From Camellia lanceoleosa (Eukaryota > Streptophyta > Magnoliopsida > Ericales > Theaceae), in the NCBI GenBank assembly GCA_025200525.1, contig CM045763.1:157858246-157922245 (forward strand): a stretch of 64,000 nt of DNA. Reading direction: 5' to 3'. The notes beneath the pieces were generated by a model that was given only the letters and a program-made list of their open reading frames with translations, ran no database searches and was not told the origin of the DNA. The first letter of the stretch is position 1. Every line of letters begins with the position of its first letter. Positions 11,401 through 22,613 of this stretch are shown here, piece by piece. The translations under genes and the position numbers were made by a program.

Positions 11401-13090
11401 GATAAAAGGCATCTTCTATGCAAGTATGGGGGCATTTTTCATGCAAAAAATATGAGTATTTTCTATGCAAGTATGGAAGCACGTTCTATGCAATTTTGAA
11501 AGCAAGCATATTCTATGCATGAAACAAGCAAAGCATATTTTATGCGGAATCAAAAGCAAGCACATTCTATGCCTGAATCATAACGATGCGCGGCACGCAT
11601 GCAACAACAGTGTATATGAACTGAGCATCAAATATGTACTCTGGTGCTTGACGATTTCTTAGAGGACTTTGCAACACATTCAAATTTCAAAAAGGGCACA
11701 CCTGTTCATATTGGCGAGATAACATCTGCATGTGAAACCCTCGGGTCGCTTGACCGCCATTCGACTTAAAGAAAGCTTACACTTGAGGTAGAGGCGACTC
11801 ACACTTCGTAGTATTAACAAGGCTCAAGAGGTACATCCTAATACAATCACGAACTTCTCGGAGGTGAAACTCACTCAGATGCTTCGATTTTCCTTCTTTT
11901 CTTTTGCTTTGCAGTCCGGAACCTAAATAGCTTCAGATAGGTCCTTGTTTTACTGTTCTGACATGACCTGGGTTGAACCCTGCGGTTTTATGAAAGAACG
12001 AATCTCGTTTTGCACAGATGTGGAGAACGACACGGCACTCGAAGCACAAAACGATTTTATTTTTTGAAATCGAGAGATGAGTTTTCAACCAGGTATTGAG
12101 CCTACGACTGAACACAGCAAAACGACTTAACAAGGAAATAAAAGGCACACTACCTAGACACATCGAGTAACACTCGAAACAACTCAAAACAAGAATCGAG
12201 ATAAAACAAAAAGACACGACACTCAGACGTGCACAGGGAGCCTGTTTCACCGGGTAGTGTTTCCCACCTTTCCTTATTTGTGATTTTCACATCACTCGGC
12301 CCTCAAGCTCTGTTTTTTCTGAAAAAGCCCTTTTCTTACTTTTTCTCTCATCGCACATCTCCCTATTCTTCAATCTCTCATTTTTCATCCCTCCCCTAGG
12401 TGGTTGATGGATAAACAGGAAGTTGCGGGCTCTTGCCCCTAGCATGCTGCTAGATTCTTTTTCTCCTGCGCACAGCAGTGAACTTCTCCCACAGAGGGGT
12501 TGTGCTACAACTGGGTGTGTAGCAAATCTGCAGCTGACCAGTTGACGATGCTCTACTGGGGAGTTTGGACGTGATAAGATCCGTCCAGATGATGGAGTGG
12601 GATATCTTGCCCCATTCCAGTTCGTGTTTCGCACTTTGCTTGATACCTCAATGCTTGGAGGATGTGAGAGCTTTCTGCCCTTTGTTGTGCCCTTTTCTGG
12701 CAAATACGGTGCCCTTTTCGACAAGTAGAGTGCCCTTTCTGGCAAGTATTTTGACAAAGGGGAAAAGACAGAACACCTGACTCAACTGTGCCCCTAGTTC
12801 ATCATTTTGACCATTTTTTGTTTTTGCTTTCTACTAAAACAGTTTTGACCAACATGAGAGTTAGATTAACGCGCTTGTTCAATTTTTTGATTTAAAATCA
12901 TGCAAGTTAGGCTATGAGCACTGAGAGTTTTCCTTTTTTGGGTCCAAGAAATGGTCCAGTTTTGAAAAATGGAGTACTTTTCGAGAAGATTAGTCAACCT
13001 TAGTAAAAATTCTCAAAAACTATTTTTGCAAATGACCACTGCTCAATGAGCACGGAACCTACTCTTGAGATGCACAACCTCGGACCCATA

Positions 13091-13195
13091 GCAATGGAAA
13101 ATTGCCTCTTGTCTGAAGGACACTGCATGGCAACGGAAAGTTGCCCCTTGTTTGAAATGACACTACGGTGTTTTGAATGGCAACGAAAAGTTGCC
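13091..13195. repeat. three short repeats with paired arms
   Basis: Three units (13091, 13130, 13180) read GCAATGGAAAATTGCC, GCAACGGAAAGTTGCC and GCAACGAAAAGTTGCC, each followed by CTTGT(C/T)TG or CCTTGTTTG. The arms GCAAT/ATTGC and GCAAC/GTTGC pair in each unit. Confidence 0.7.
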
Positions 13196-13497
13196 CTTGT
13201 TTGGATAGCACCGCAGCGCATTGTAGTCAGTCCTCAGAGCGACGAACACAACCAGACTCTCAGATATAGTGAAGACAAAGATGACCAGAACCATCGCATG
13301 GACACAGTCGATTTGGAAGAGTTTATGGCTGGACTTCAGAATGAAGTTGCCTACGTATCCCAAAGATGGGAATCAAGCCTTACGTAGTTCGGGGTTAAGG
13401 TACACTCGGGTATTAACCTCTCCTTTTATGCTCTAACTTTTGCCAAGGCGCCCGTTGCAGGTTTTTGACCTTACGAGCTTTGTTCTTCTTTCTTTCT

Positions 13498-13529
13498 CTT
13501 TTCAATTCTTTTCTTCTTTTTTGATATTC

Positions 13530-13563
<34 letters not shown>

Positions 13564-13712
13564 GCATTTTTTTCTTTTTTTTCTTTTCTTTTCTTTTGCA
13601 TTTTTTTCTCTTTTTTCTTTTCTTTTCTTTCTTTTTTTTTTGCATTTTTTTCTTTTTTTTTCTTTTCTTTTCTTTTTTCTTTTTTGTTCTTTTTCTTCTT
13701 TTTCTTGCTCTA
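13498..13712. repeat. polypyrimidine low-complexity tract
   Basis: Repeats of TTTTC and TTTCTTTT with interspersed TTTGCATTTTTTTC. Open frames rich in F/S/L on one strand and K/R/E on the other are composition artefacts. Confidence 0.9.
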
Positions 13713-14859
13713 ACTTTTGCCTGGGTCGCCCTTCTGGGTTTTCGGTCCAACTAGCCTCTCAAGGGTAAAAGTGTAGCTTGGTCCATGTTGAATGGTTTTA
13801 AGATCTCGAAGCCATCCGTATCCAGGAGAATGACTGCTGTATTGACTTGCAGAAGGATTCATCTTCGGCTCTTCGAGCACATCTGACATCTTTGCCCCTA
13901 GTTCGAAGGGTACTTACATTCTAGCCGCAAGCTTTTTCTCGATCTTGATCTTCTTGATCCGACTTTCTGGCCTCTTGTTAGAGGGTCGCTTCAACCGCCA
14001 CACAGGCCTCACATTGTAGTTGACCGTTGAACATTCTAAATTCAAGTTCAAGGTTTGAAAGCGAAGGGGTTGAGTCTCGAGGCTGAGAGCGATCCTAGGC
14101 TGTACAATCTCAAGAGCGATTCCACACAGGTCTTTGCAGGACCACGCAAATAATTTTATTTTTGAAAATTTTTAAGAAAGCGACAAATCGCTCGCGCTGA
14201 AGATAGTGTGAAACCAGTCTAGATCAAGCCAGGGTCCTTCTCAGTACTCACGCTAACAAGCATGTTTTCATTCATTAAGGGCTTAGCACGCCTCTCTTTC
14301 TCTCAGTTTGATCAAAGTTTTGCAAATCCCGAGGAATTCCTCCCTCTTTGTTTTTACCACAATGTTCAAAAAGTTTTGAAAAACTCAGGTCATTACAATG
14401 ACTTCAAGGCACAAGAGGGCAGGTGGAATGCACTGCCATTTCATTCAAATCCCGGCACAACTAGCACACAGCAGAAGCAAATGCGAGAGCGTGAAATCCT
14501 TCTTTGTTTCATTCAAATTCTGTTGGCAATAACGGCTCTCTGTAAAGCAGACTCAAAACAAAACAAAAGGACAAACGCAAAACAAAATGGTGACGCCCGA
14601 GGTAACACCCCCGGAATCACCCGACTCCTATACAACAGGACTGACTCGATACAACAAGACAGACCCAAAACAAAAGAGACTGACTTAAAAAAAAAAAGAT
14701 AGACTCAAAACAAAACAACAAAACTGACCCAATACCCAAGTCAGAAAGCACAAAAACTGGTATTTGCACATTGCTCAGAACAGTGCGTGCCATTCCCACG
14801 TCTAGAGTAAATTGAGCGTCATCCGCAGCTGGTTCATCCCCCGATCACATAATCACATT

Positions 14860-15137
14860 ATCCCCAAGTTCATCGACCGGTCAAAGCCGATAGACTTTGC
14901 GGAGCTTGGCGCAACAACGACCCGTTGTCAAATAGATCCCAGACTTCATGGCGGAGGCAGGCGATCGTCGGTAGTATGGCGGCTTTGCGATGGTACGCGA
15001 TCTTGGGTAGCATCATGCGTAGCCGGAAGAGGGTTCGGGAGAGGCCGAGGCTCAAGGGGTTTGAGATGGCCTTGTCCAACAAGGATTTGGGAAGCTTTGG
15101 ACAAAGGCATGTGGAGGGCATGGAAGACCCTTTGACC
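14860..15137 (-). pseudogene. decayed second copy of the gag zinc-knuckle segment in element B
   Basis: Directly after the gag stop, the minus strand can be read on as a second version of the gag C-terminus. GQGHLKPLEPRPLPNPLP matches KGHLKPLDPQPLPDPLP of the first copy, HALHMPLSKA matches TPLYMSLTSA, and in another frame RHEVWDLFDN matches RHEVQNLIDN. The cysteine/histidine block is lost to frameshifts. The copy is closer in wording to the gag of A in some places (KPLEPR). This is either a tandem duplication of the gag C-terminus or a template-switch join with a related element. Confidence 0.7.
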
Positions 15138-17033
15138 TCAGGGTTGGTACTTCAAGGCTTGTGGATTTTTGCTGGACGCACCAGTAAAGGGATTGGCAGG
15201 TGCTGGCCTGGTTTGTTGATCTCTTCTAAGTGGAGGATTAGAGCTAACAGGATCGTATCTGGTATGACGGCCCATCTCCCGATTTTTCCTTTGATTCGGA
15301 CTGCCCCTGACTTGAGTAGCGAAAGTGTCATCTACAGTTTTTGCAACAACTGCGAGGACTTGCTCTTTGTTCAGTCCCTCGACTTTCAAAGCCTCAACAG
15401 CAAACATAAGATGTTCATGGGGATCCATGCCCACCCCTGCCTTGTTCTTTCCACTTGCCTCCACTTTGCCAAGGGATTGGCATTCCTCAAATGTAGCCCG
15501 TTCCAAGACTGGGGAGCCTTTTAACATGAACTCCCTGGTATGTGATGTGATTGCTGACGGAGCTAATGTCCCGGAGGCCAAATTTGTCATAGTTCTCTGA
15601 AGATCATCGATCATTCTTTTCAGCTCAGAAGTAGTGGGCTCACGGGTTTGAGATGATTGGGGTCCGGGTGCATCCATCATGCATAAGTCCATGCTTTCTG
15701 GAATGAACACCTCAGGCTTGGATAGATGGGCTGGGGTGATGTATATGCTGGGGTCGAAGGTGGATGGCAGTATATGGATGAGATTGAGGTAGGCAGGAGA
15801 TGTTTGGTCATTGGGGTCAGAAGGTGGAGCTATCGTCCGGTTGTCGATGAGATTTTGGACCTCATGACGAAGGCGGTAGCAACGGTCGGTGCCATGACCG
15901 CGCTGCTGATGGTATATACAGTACTTGGCGGAGTTATGTCTGGCTGGGAGTGGGTCGGGAAGAGGTTGAGGATCGAGGGGTTTGAGATGCCCTTTTTCCA
16001 TCAGGAGTTTTAGTGCGCTAGTCAGGCTCATATAGAGGGGGGTGAAAGTTCTGCCCTGAGCTTGGGCTGGGCTGGCTGGTCGTAGGCTTGGTTTGGCAAA
16101 AGGGTTGGCTATGATGACTATATTGATTTCAGTGGGTTCAGGAATAGTGCTACTTCCGGCATTGGTACTCCTTGAAATCACCCTCCTTGTCGGTTCACTT
16201 GTTCTGGGAATGATCCCGCTGTTGAACGCATTCTCGACCTAAACCCCCAGTTCATGCAAACTTTTGAAAGTGAATAGCGGAGCCACTATCAACTTTTGCA
16301 ACATATCATGTTCGAGGTTTCGCACCATCATCTGCACTTGATCCCTCTCAGAAGGGCGGCGATTTGTCATCTGTGCTGCCTTTGCTCTCCACCTTGTAAC
16401 AAATTCCACAAAAGGCTCTTTTGGGTTTTGGCGGGTTGCTTCAAGCTCTTGGATGGTCATTTCAACTTGGGTATTGTAATAATACTGATCGACAAAGGCC
16501 TCAGCCAATTCTTCCCAGTTTTGTTTCACTTTATCTTCCAACTTAGCGTACCAAGTGGCTGTTATACCCGACAGGGTTCTTCCATACAAAGAGAGTTTCT
16601 GTGGCTTAGTCAGACCCATCGGCTTCAGGACATCCAAGAAAAGTCGGATATGTACCATTGGATCTCCAGACCCGTCGAAACGGTCAATATATGGCATTTT
16701 GAATCTGTCTGGAAGCCGTACAGCAGACTTGGTGTACCCATCCTCAATGTCGGAAATGGAGTTAAGGCCCTGTGCCTTTTTGAAATGCTTCTCAAGGTTC
16801 GCAATTTTCACTGCGGTCAGATTGAGGTCATTAGCATCAAGGGGATAACGCCTCTCATTAGGCTGCACCAAGGGTCTGAAAACTCGGGCTTGAGCTAACC
16901 CTTCTCGAGGATCTGGACCCTGCAAATCTTCAGTTGGCGGAATTGGGTCAAAGTTCGGGGTCCCAAAGTGGATGTGGCGAGATGCCCCAGATGGGCGCGT
17001 TTCAATCTGGGTCTCACCTACATGGCGGTTCAC
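15138..17033 (-). pseudogene. gag of element B (one in-frame stop)
   Basis: One frame from ATG at 17033 to the stop at 15138-15140, about 630 codons, interrupted by a single TAG at 16239-16241. The N-terminal third is Q/P-rich. The capsid domain (roughly residues 95-265) has DRFKMPYIDRFDGSGDP, ITATWYAKLEDKVKQNWEE and VEFVTRWRAKA, typical of the plant Ty3/gypsy retrotransposon gag family. After the stop come TPLYMSLTSAL, KGHLKPLDPQPLPDPLP and the zinc-knuckle-like YCIYHQQRGHGTDRC, then RHEVQNLIDN. Gag forms the virus-like particle and binds the RNA. With one stop in otherwise open sequence, it is much better preserved than the gag of A, in keeping with a later insertion. Confidence 0.88.
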
Positions 17034-17896
17034 GATTTAAGGCGCTATCACGGCCACAAATTCTTCGAACCTGTGCCATCACGGGTCTCTTGATGATGTG
17101 GTGGTGGCTTGGATCGAGATGAACCAATGAGCCCTGACTGGCCTTTCTTTGCCTTGCCTCAGCAAAAGAACACTGGTTGCCCTTGAATTAAATCTCTAAC
17201 CTAACAAAGTCTATCAGCACTAGTTCAATGTACCTGGGGATATCGAAGCCTTCTGAAGCTATAGTTCCCAGGACTACCCAGCAAAAGGGAAAACAGAGAG
17301 CATCTCAGCCTGATTTCATCATAACCCATATGAGCAAAGTGAATGGTGCCCCATCAATTGGTCGCCCAAAAATTCGTCAGAATCGATACCCTCGTAAACC
17401 GATCCCAAAATCTTGAATCGGTGCCCACAGTTTGATACCCAAACTTGCAAACTGATACATGCATTCGTGTAGAGATGCACTCTAAAGCACATAACAAGCA
17501 AGTGAAAGCCAAACACCCCTATGTTGGGGTAGGGTTTCCCTGTCCTATTTTGTCAGGAACTAGGGTTTCACTACGCACACAGCGGTTTCAAACAACCTAC
17601 AATCGGGTAAGCAACCTGTCCTAGTTTGGAATGGTCACTATGGATCCGAATATGCACTAGGTCGAATGGTCAAAGAGGGTGCCCCGGTACAACCGGGGTT
17701 TGTGTTCCCATACTGGCAGAGCCCACAACCGGTCAGCCTTATGGTCATGCCTTGACAAGACAAGCCTTCGGCAAACCGTTTAGGAATAGTAGATGGCAAA
17801 CACGGTGTCCTAGGTGCACCAATGCAAATGCAATGCAAAGAAACACACAAGTGTGGTCAAAACAAGACATCATGAGTTCGAGTCAAGTTCTCTAAA
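17034..17896 (-). other. untranslated leader of element B
   Basis: Non-coding region between primer site and gag. Parts match the A leader, including ATGCAAATGCAATGCAAAG near 17821 and the CTAGTTTGGAA block near 17620. No gene is seen. Confidence 0.7.
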
Positions 17897-17914
17897 TCCC
17901 CAGCGGAGTCGCCA
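17897..17914 (-). other. primer binding site of element B (tRNA-Arg type)
   Basis: On the minus strand this reads TGGCGACTCCGCTGGGGA, five bases from the LTR end at 17920. This sequence and position fit Ogre/Tat elements, for which a tRNA-Arg primer has been described. Confidence 0.82.
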
Positions 17915-17919
17915 GAAAC

Positions 17920-20900
17920 TGTAGACGTCCCCGAACGCCCCAGGAGGGTGCGACTCCCCCCGTTCCATTCGCTCGCGGGTCTACTACAGTTCAAGGACTC
18001 AAATGTCACGGTTCTTAATCTTGAACCAAAGAGTCCAAATCCGGCAAGTCGTTTTGAGAAAACAGATTTTTTGAAAAGAAGTGCCAAACATGGATCGCTT
18101 TTGCGATCTGAGTCGCCACCTAAATATTTTATTTTTGGAAAATTTAGGAAACCCTGACTCGTTTGCCTAAGGCCACGTGTCCGTCATCACCAAAGTTGCC
18201 TCGGCTCGGGAACTTGGGTACGATTGGGGAAGGTCACTTCGTGAGCACCCCCGCTCGCCTGGTCAGAGACTGGCCTCTACTAACCATGATATCAAGTTTC
18301 GAAAACATTGTGTGTTCTTATTTCGGTTATTAGCCTAGGTTACTATGTGATGCGCACAGCATACAAGTATAGACTGAGTCGCTTGAATTGGGACAAAACA
18401 TTTCATGTTTGTTTGTTTGAAAATGGTTTGATGGTGCTACCCGTAGGTAGGCTAAGACGTGGATTTGCCACCCTCGGGTGGGCTTAAGAAAACATGATTT
18501 TGCCACTATCTAGTGGGCTTAAAACAAACATTTGATGAATTGTTCCAATCCAAATAACCCAACCTTCACCCACAGGCATTCAGGCAGTTATATCACATAA
18601 GCAATTAGCCTCATGGTAAGCATGCTATTCATGGCAATCACTCACATGCATGCAAGGATGCTAAAGCATAAAAACTCACCGAGTACTCCAAACCAAAACA
18701 GAAACTACATTAGAAATCATGCATGATCCTAAGTATACAGAAATGCCTAATGCAACACATGCAAAAATGCAAACTATAGCAGGCTCGGCTATCCTAAACA
18801 TGGCATATGGAATGCTACAGCTAACATGTATTCAACTTGGAATTGAAATACAAATGCAGTTAGTATGATGCGCCGAGCCCAGTGCATACAAAACAGATGA
18901 ATGAATGCAAACATGCTATCATACTGTATGCTAATTGAAATATGCCCTAATCTAACCATCATAAGCAGGTAAATAAAAGGGAAGAAAGACGTGGGATTGG
19001 AAGACATACATCACACTCACCCACACTTATTACAATTATGCCCTCGCACAGAGGGTCCGAATAAATATACAGTTCCGAATAAAAGAATAGCACAGTCCAA
19101 ATAATACAGTCCGAATAATGCACAAATTCCTAATTAATTAACAAATTAACTAAGAAAGCTGTAAAACTGGCATGCAAGCCAGAGACTGCCTTGATTCCGC
19201 TCCGGGTGATGAATGATGCATGTTCGGGTTGCCTTTGTGCGGAAATCCATGACGATGCCCCAATTAGCCTCTGTTTGCACCTGTTCTTGAAATGCGTGCC
19301 GAGCTTCGAAAAGTTGCTGATTCTTCATTTTGCTGCAACAGAGAGCATGAAAAGGGCATGGCAATGTATTTTCACAAATGTATGCATGTCTCGATCCTCG
19401 TGCCACCAATCACGCATATCGATGCATGATGGCCGAGGAGTCGAATTGCACAACTCAATATGAAATGAATGCATATGAAAATACAACAAAACCTAACTCC
19501 ATCATGGATAATCCGGAGTGTCGGTGACTGAGGAATTGAGACACGTTCCGTCACTCGGAGTACGGAAAGTACCTCATTTCCTGTGCCCGGGCTAACTCCT
19601 ATCCCGTACACGATGCAATATGCATGATATGCATGAAATGCAACTAAGATACAACCTAACATGCGAAAGGCTATGAAATGGCATACACGATGCACGAGGA
19701 AACATGGCATACACAATGCGCTAATATACGGCCTAGCATACGCAATGCTGTGGAATGAAATGGCATACACAATACAATATGGGCTTACACCAACAGAAGT
19801 GGACCTTGGCCACACTCACATAGGAGGCCATAACAATGAAAATGAGACAACTCGAAGTACGTGCACGCGTGCATGCAAACCGAGGACCGAACCTACGGCA
19901 CGGAATGCCACTCTAACAAGACATGGCAAAACATGGAATATGGCGTATGATCATGCAATTTTCAGAGGCAAAATGAGATGCAAAACAGCCCCGAATCATG
20001 GCAAAATGATACCCGATGCATGGAACGAATCCCGAAACATGAATTTTGGTGCATGAAATGGCCTATAGCTATGCAATGCATGCATAATTTGTACATGAAG
20101 TGTAAATACAGAAGCAAGGAAGCCCCAAAAAAAGCATGTTTACAGTTCAATGCATGGCCAAATAGTGGGTAAAAATGGGACTAAATTAGCATGCAAAAAT
20201 GGGGGCCAAGAGAGGGGTAATGAAGCAACTCACAAATGCTGGCCCAAAACAGGGAAGGGGCCTTCTACAATATTGAATAGGGGCCAAAAATATGATGTAT
20301 TACAGTTTATGACAAACCCCAAAAACAGATACAATTATGCTCAAAATGCTATGCAAAATAAGGGCACCAAGAGAGCTATAACATGAAGTATAAAGAGGAT
20401 GTCCCAAAAAGCCATAAATTTTTAATGAAACATGAAGAGGGGGTCAAAATAGGGCCATTTTCAGTTCGTACCAAGGTCCAAAAACAGAAGCTCAATAAGC
20501 TAATAAATCATGCAAAAATGGGGACCAAAGAGGGGTACAATGGCAAGTGGCACATGGAGCTCCCAAACAGTGATGATCCCTTCTTGAATGTTGAATAAGG
20601 GCTCAAAATAAGCCTATCTTCAGTTTACATCATGCTCCAAAACAGATTACACATAGGCCAAAAATACTATGCAAAATTATGGCATAAAGAAGGGTAATGA
20701 AGCAAGTGCAAAATGGGGGTCCCAACCAGGGTAAGACCCTTAATAAAACAGAAAAATGATCTCAAAAAAATGACATTTCCAGTTATGGCCGGAGCTCAAA
20801 AAAGTAAGCAAAGAGGGCTAAGAAATGGTACAAAAATGGGCTAGAAAAGGGGGAGATGGTGCTTACCCTTGAAGACCAAGCCTTGGCTGCCTCTTGGACT

Positions 20901-22085
20901 GAAAAAAAGGGGCCTCCTAGCCTCTGAGAAGAGCTCCAAGCTGCTGGAAATGGAAGTGGTAGTGTGGTGCTAGGTGGTGGTGTAGAAATGGGTGTAAGAG
21001 CTTAAGGGTTTTGAGGCTTAGAGTAGAGAGAGAGGGAGAATTGATGCAAGGCTCTCAAAATAAATTTTGTAACCCTAAAATCTGAAGGGGAGGGGCTGTA
21101 TATATAAGAAAAAGGGGTGGAAAAGAGGGGGAAAAAAAGGGGGGGGGGAAAACAAACCAAGTTTCCTCCCAAAATGGCCAAACCCTCGGACATGGGTGTA
21201 GTGGAAAACAAAATTCACTTCTAGGACACACTTGGGGAGGGGGGCATGGCCAGCTAGTTTAAAAGGGCAGAAAAGTCATTTCACCAAATAGGTGGCCGGC
21301 CAGCCAGATTTTCGCCGCCACCTACTTTAGGACAAAAAAGGTCACGGAAGAAAAGTGGCCGGTGGGTGATTGGGAAGTCCAATGGTGGCCATTCAAGTGT
21401 CCAAATTGAAGTCATGGAAGTTAGCTTTCCAATGGCGCAAACCTTGCATTAAAATTTCTCCTGAGGAAAAGGTTATGCCAGTTTCTGTAAAGCCGCGCAG
21501 ATTTCGGTCCAACCGGAGTGATGCCCTACTTCAATCAACCATATCTCCCCCGTCCGGAATTGAATTTAGGAGATTCTTGAGTGCAAAATGAAGGCCCAGG
21601 AGTAAACTTTCCAACGGTGGTGGCCTCATAGTTTGATTCCAAGTATCCAAATGAATAGGCCCGATTCGGCGAGGGCTGCTCGACTTTCTTTTAACGGTTC
21701 ATGCCCATTTTCTCCCCCGACTGGATTTCTTCCCTCTTCTCTTCTTTTCTTCAACTTCAAACCCCTAAGTAAGGTGTTTTGAAAGATTTTTCAAAGATTT
21801 CATCTCTCTTTCATTCATTTCCACTTTGTTCTTGCTCGGTTTACCGAAAAGCGCAATTTTTGACAAAATGCGAGCCTCGGAACATCGCAGAAACTTTATT
21901 TCAAAAATGTTTTGAAAGAGAGGGTTTTAAGTCTAAAATCTTTTGATCAAGATTGGGGTATGAAGTTGAGATTTGACTCTCTTTTTGCCAAAGAAATTGA
22001 ACCTTTGCCCTGCACATCTTTCATCACCGAGCAAACCATCAGTCGCGTCCAAGTCTTATGGACGGTCAAAAATGGGGTGTCTACA
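17920..22085 (-). repeat. 5' LTR of element B (complete)
   Basis: Begins TGTAGACG (17920) and ends GGTGTCTACA (22085), so the ends form the inverted pair TGTAGAC/GTCTACA. Length 4166 bp. It is followed inward by the primer site. It contains the TATA box at 21098-21106 and a GGCCGGCC-rich patch near 21293. Frames inside the LTR are not conserved as proteins. Confidence 0.92.
21098..21106 (-). promoter_or_regulatory. TATA box in 5' LTR of element B
   Basis: TTATATATAC on the minus strand, about 980 bp from the LTR start, in the GC-flanked setting usual for LTR promoters. It is the likely start region of the element transcript. Confidence 0.55.
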
Positions 22086-22613
22086 CAAGAGTGTAGTGTA
22101 AGTAGGCTAAAGTATAAAGAATTTTTAGAGAGAGAGAGAATTGTAGAGAGAGAGGAAAAAATTTTAGTTCCAATATTTTCTAACCTTCTACAAAAGAAAG
22201 GGGGGCTCTATATATAGAAAACATGAAATTTGTATAAGGAGATCTAGCCCTTCACGTGTGGATAGATGTATGCATCTGTGCAAACAGCTGGCACAGCTGG
22301 CATAAAATATGTACAAAAAACATTGGTGGTCGGCTGGCCATCACTGGTGGCTGGCAAGCCACATCAGTGGCCGGCAAACCAAAAGTGATGGCCGGCAGCC
22401 TCTAGGGATGGCTGGCAAGCCACCAGAGGTTGTAAGCTGGAAAGACCAAGGCATGGTCCAAAAATGAGACAGAAATGATATAAGGTTTAGAAGGCTCAAA
22501 GTTGTGACGTTCCGCTGAGGACTTCGAGCACTTGGCGAGCAAACAGACTCATCATCTGGTGTACCTGCAAGGACGTCCAAGTCGTAAGGGCTGCCAAAAA
22601 TAGGGTGTCTACA
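22086..22613 (-). repeat. 5' LTR of element A, upstream (U3) part
   Basis: The outer end at 22613 reads TGTAGACACCCTATTTTTGG on the minus strand, closely like the U3 start of B. The inner end at 22086 continues the LTR broken at 5527: the GA-rich run and TATA box here match the order in B (20990-21110). It includes GGCCGGC/TGGCTGGC repeats at 22326-22435. Confidence 0.78.
22208..22216 (-). promoter_or_regulatory. TATA box in the LTR of element A
   Basis: CTATATATAG on the minus strand, about 400 bp from the LTR start, in the same context as the B TATA box. Confidence 0.5.

Larger units (their letters stand above)
9591..14859 (-). other. long non-coding 3' region of element B, rich in tandem repeats, no pol
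   Basis: This 5.3 kb lies between the gag remnants and the polypurine tract, where autonomous relatives carry pol and a 3' untranslated region. Neither strand shows an RT (YxDD/FVDD), protease (DTG) or integrase motif. It holds a 35-bp tandem repeat (9800-9974), a hairpin-unit array (10487-11400), runs of the word TTCTATGC (11400-11580), three GTGCCCTTT repeats (12680-12750), a second hairpin set (13091-13195) and a T/C-rich tract (13498-13712). A block containing CCTACGTATCCC and ACGTAGTTC occurs twice (9720-9765 and 13350-13395). Variable 3' regions with tandem repeats are known in Ogre/Tat elements. Confidence 0.75.
5528..22085 (-). mobile_element. gag-only Tat/Ogre-like LTR retrotransposon B, nested in the LTR of A
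   Basis: Two near-identical LTRs (5528-9576 and 17920-22085) flank a primer site (17914-17897), a leader, gag (17033-15138), a decayed second gag C-terminus (15137-14860), a long non-coding 3' region and a polypurine tract (9590-9577). No protease, RT, RNase H or integrase motif can be found between gag and the 3' LTR, so it must have depended on another element for its enzymes. The left LTR lacks its outer 117 bp and no 5-bp target duplication is visible. Length about 16.6 kb. Confidence 0.85.
1..22613 (-). mobile_element. Tat/Ogre-like Ty3/gypsy retrotransposon A, 5' part, interrupted by element B
   Basis: Read on the minus strand, this is a 5' LTR (22613 to 22086, continuing 5527 to 2624), a primer site at 2618-2601, a leader, and a gag remnant running off the left edge. 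The LTR starts TGTAGACACC on the minus strand, as in element B, and ends ...TATA at 2624. Pol and the 3' LTR would lie left of base 1. The LTR is split by element B: sequence before 5528 and after 22085 corresponds to adjacent positions of the related B LTR (around 20940-20990). The 5' terminus sits inside transposase-like coding sequence, so A inserted into a MULE gene. The Tat/Ogre placement rests on the gag type and primer site, not on a pol phylogeny. Confidence 0.8.

Noticed and set aside
10571..11482. A 303-codon minus-strand frame rich in Cys, His, Leu and Ala-Leu-Phe repeats
   Set aside because: It lies wholly in the hairpin tandem array, shorter frames exist in other phases over the same repeats, and no family motif is present.
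13413..13768. Frames rich in Phe (plus) or Lys/Arg (minus)
   Set aside because: Low-complexity TTTTC tract.
14812..15600. Plus-strand frames of 91-199 codons
   Set aside because: Shadows opposite the gag of element B and its second C-terminal copy; no recognisable motifs on the plus strand.
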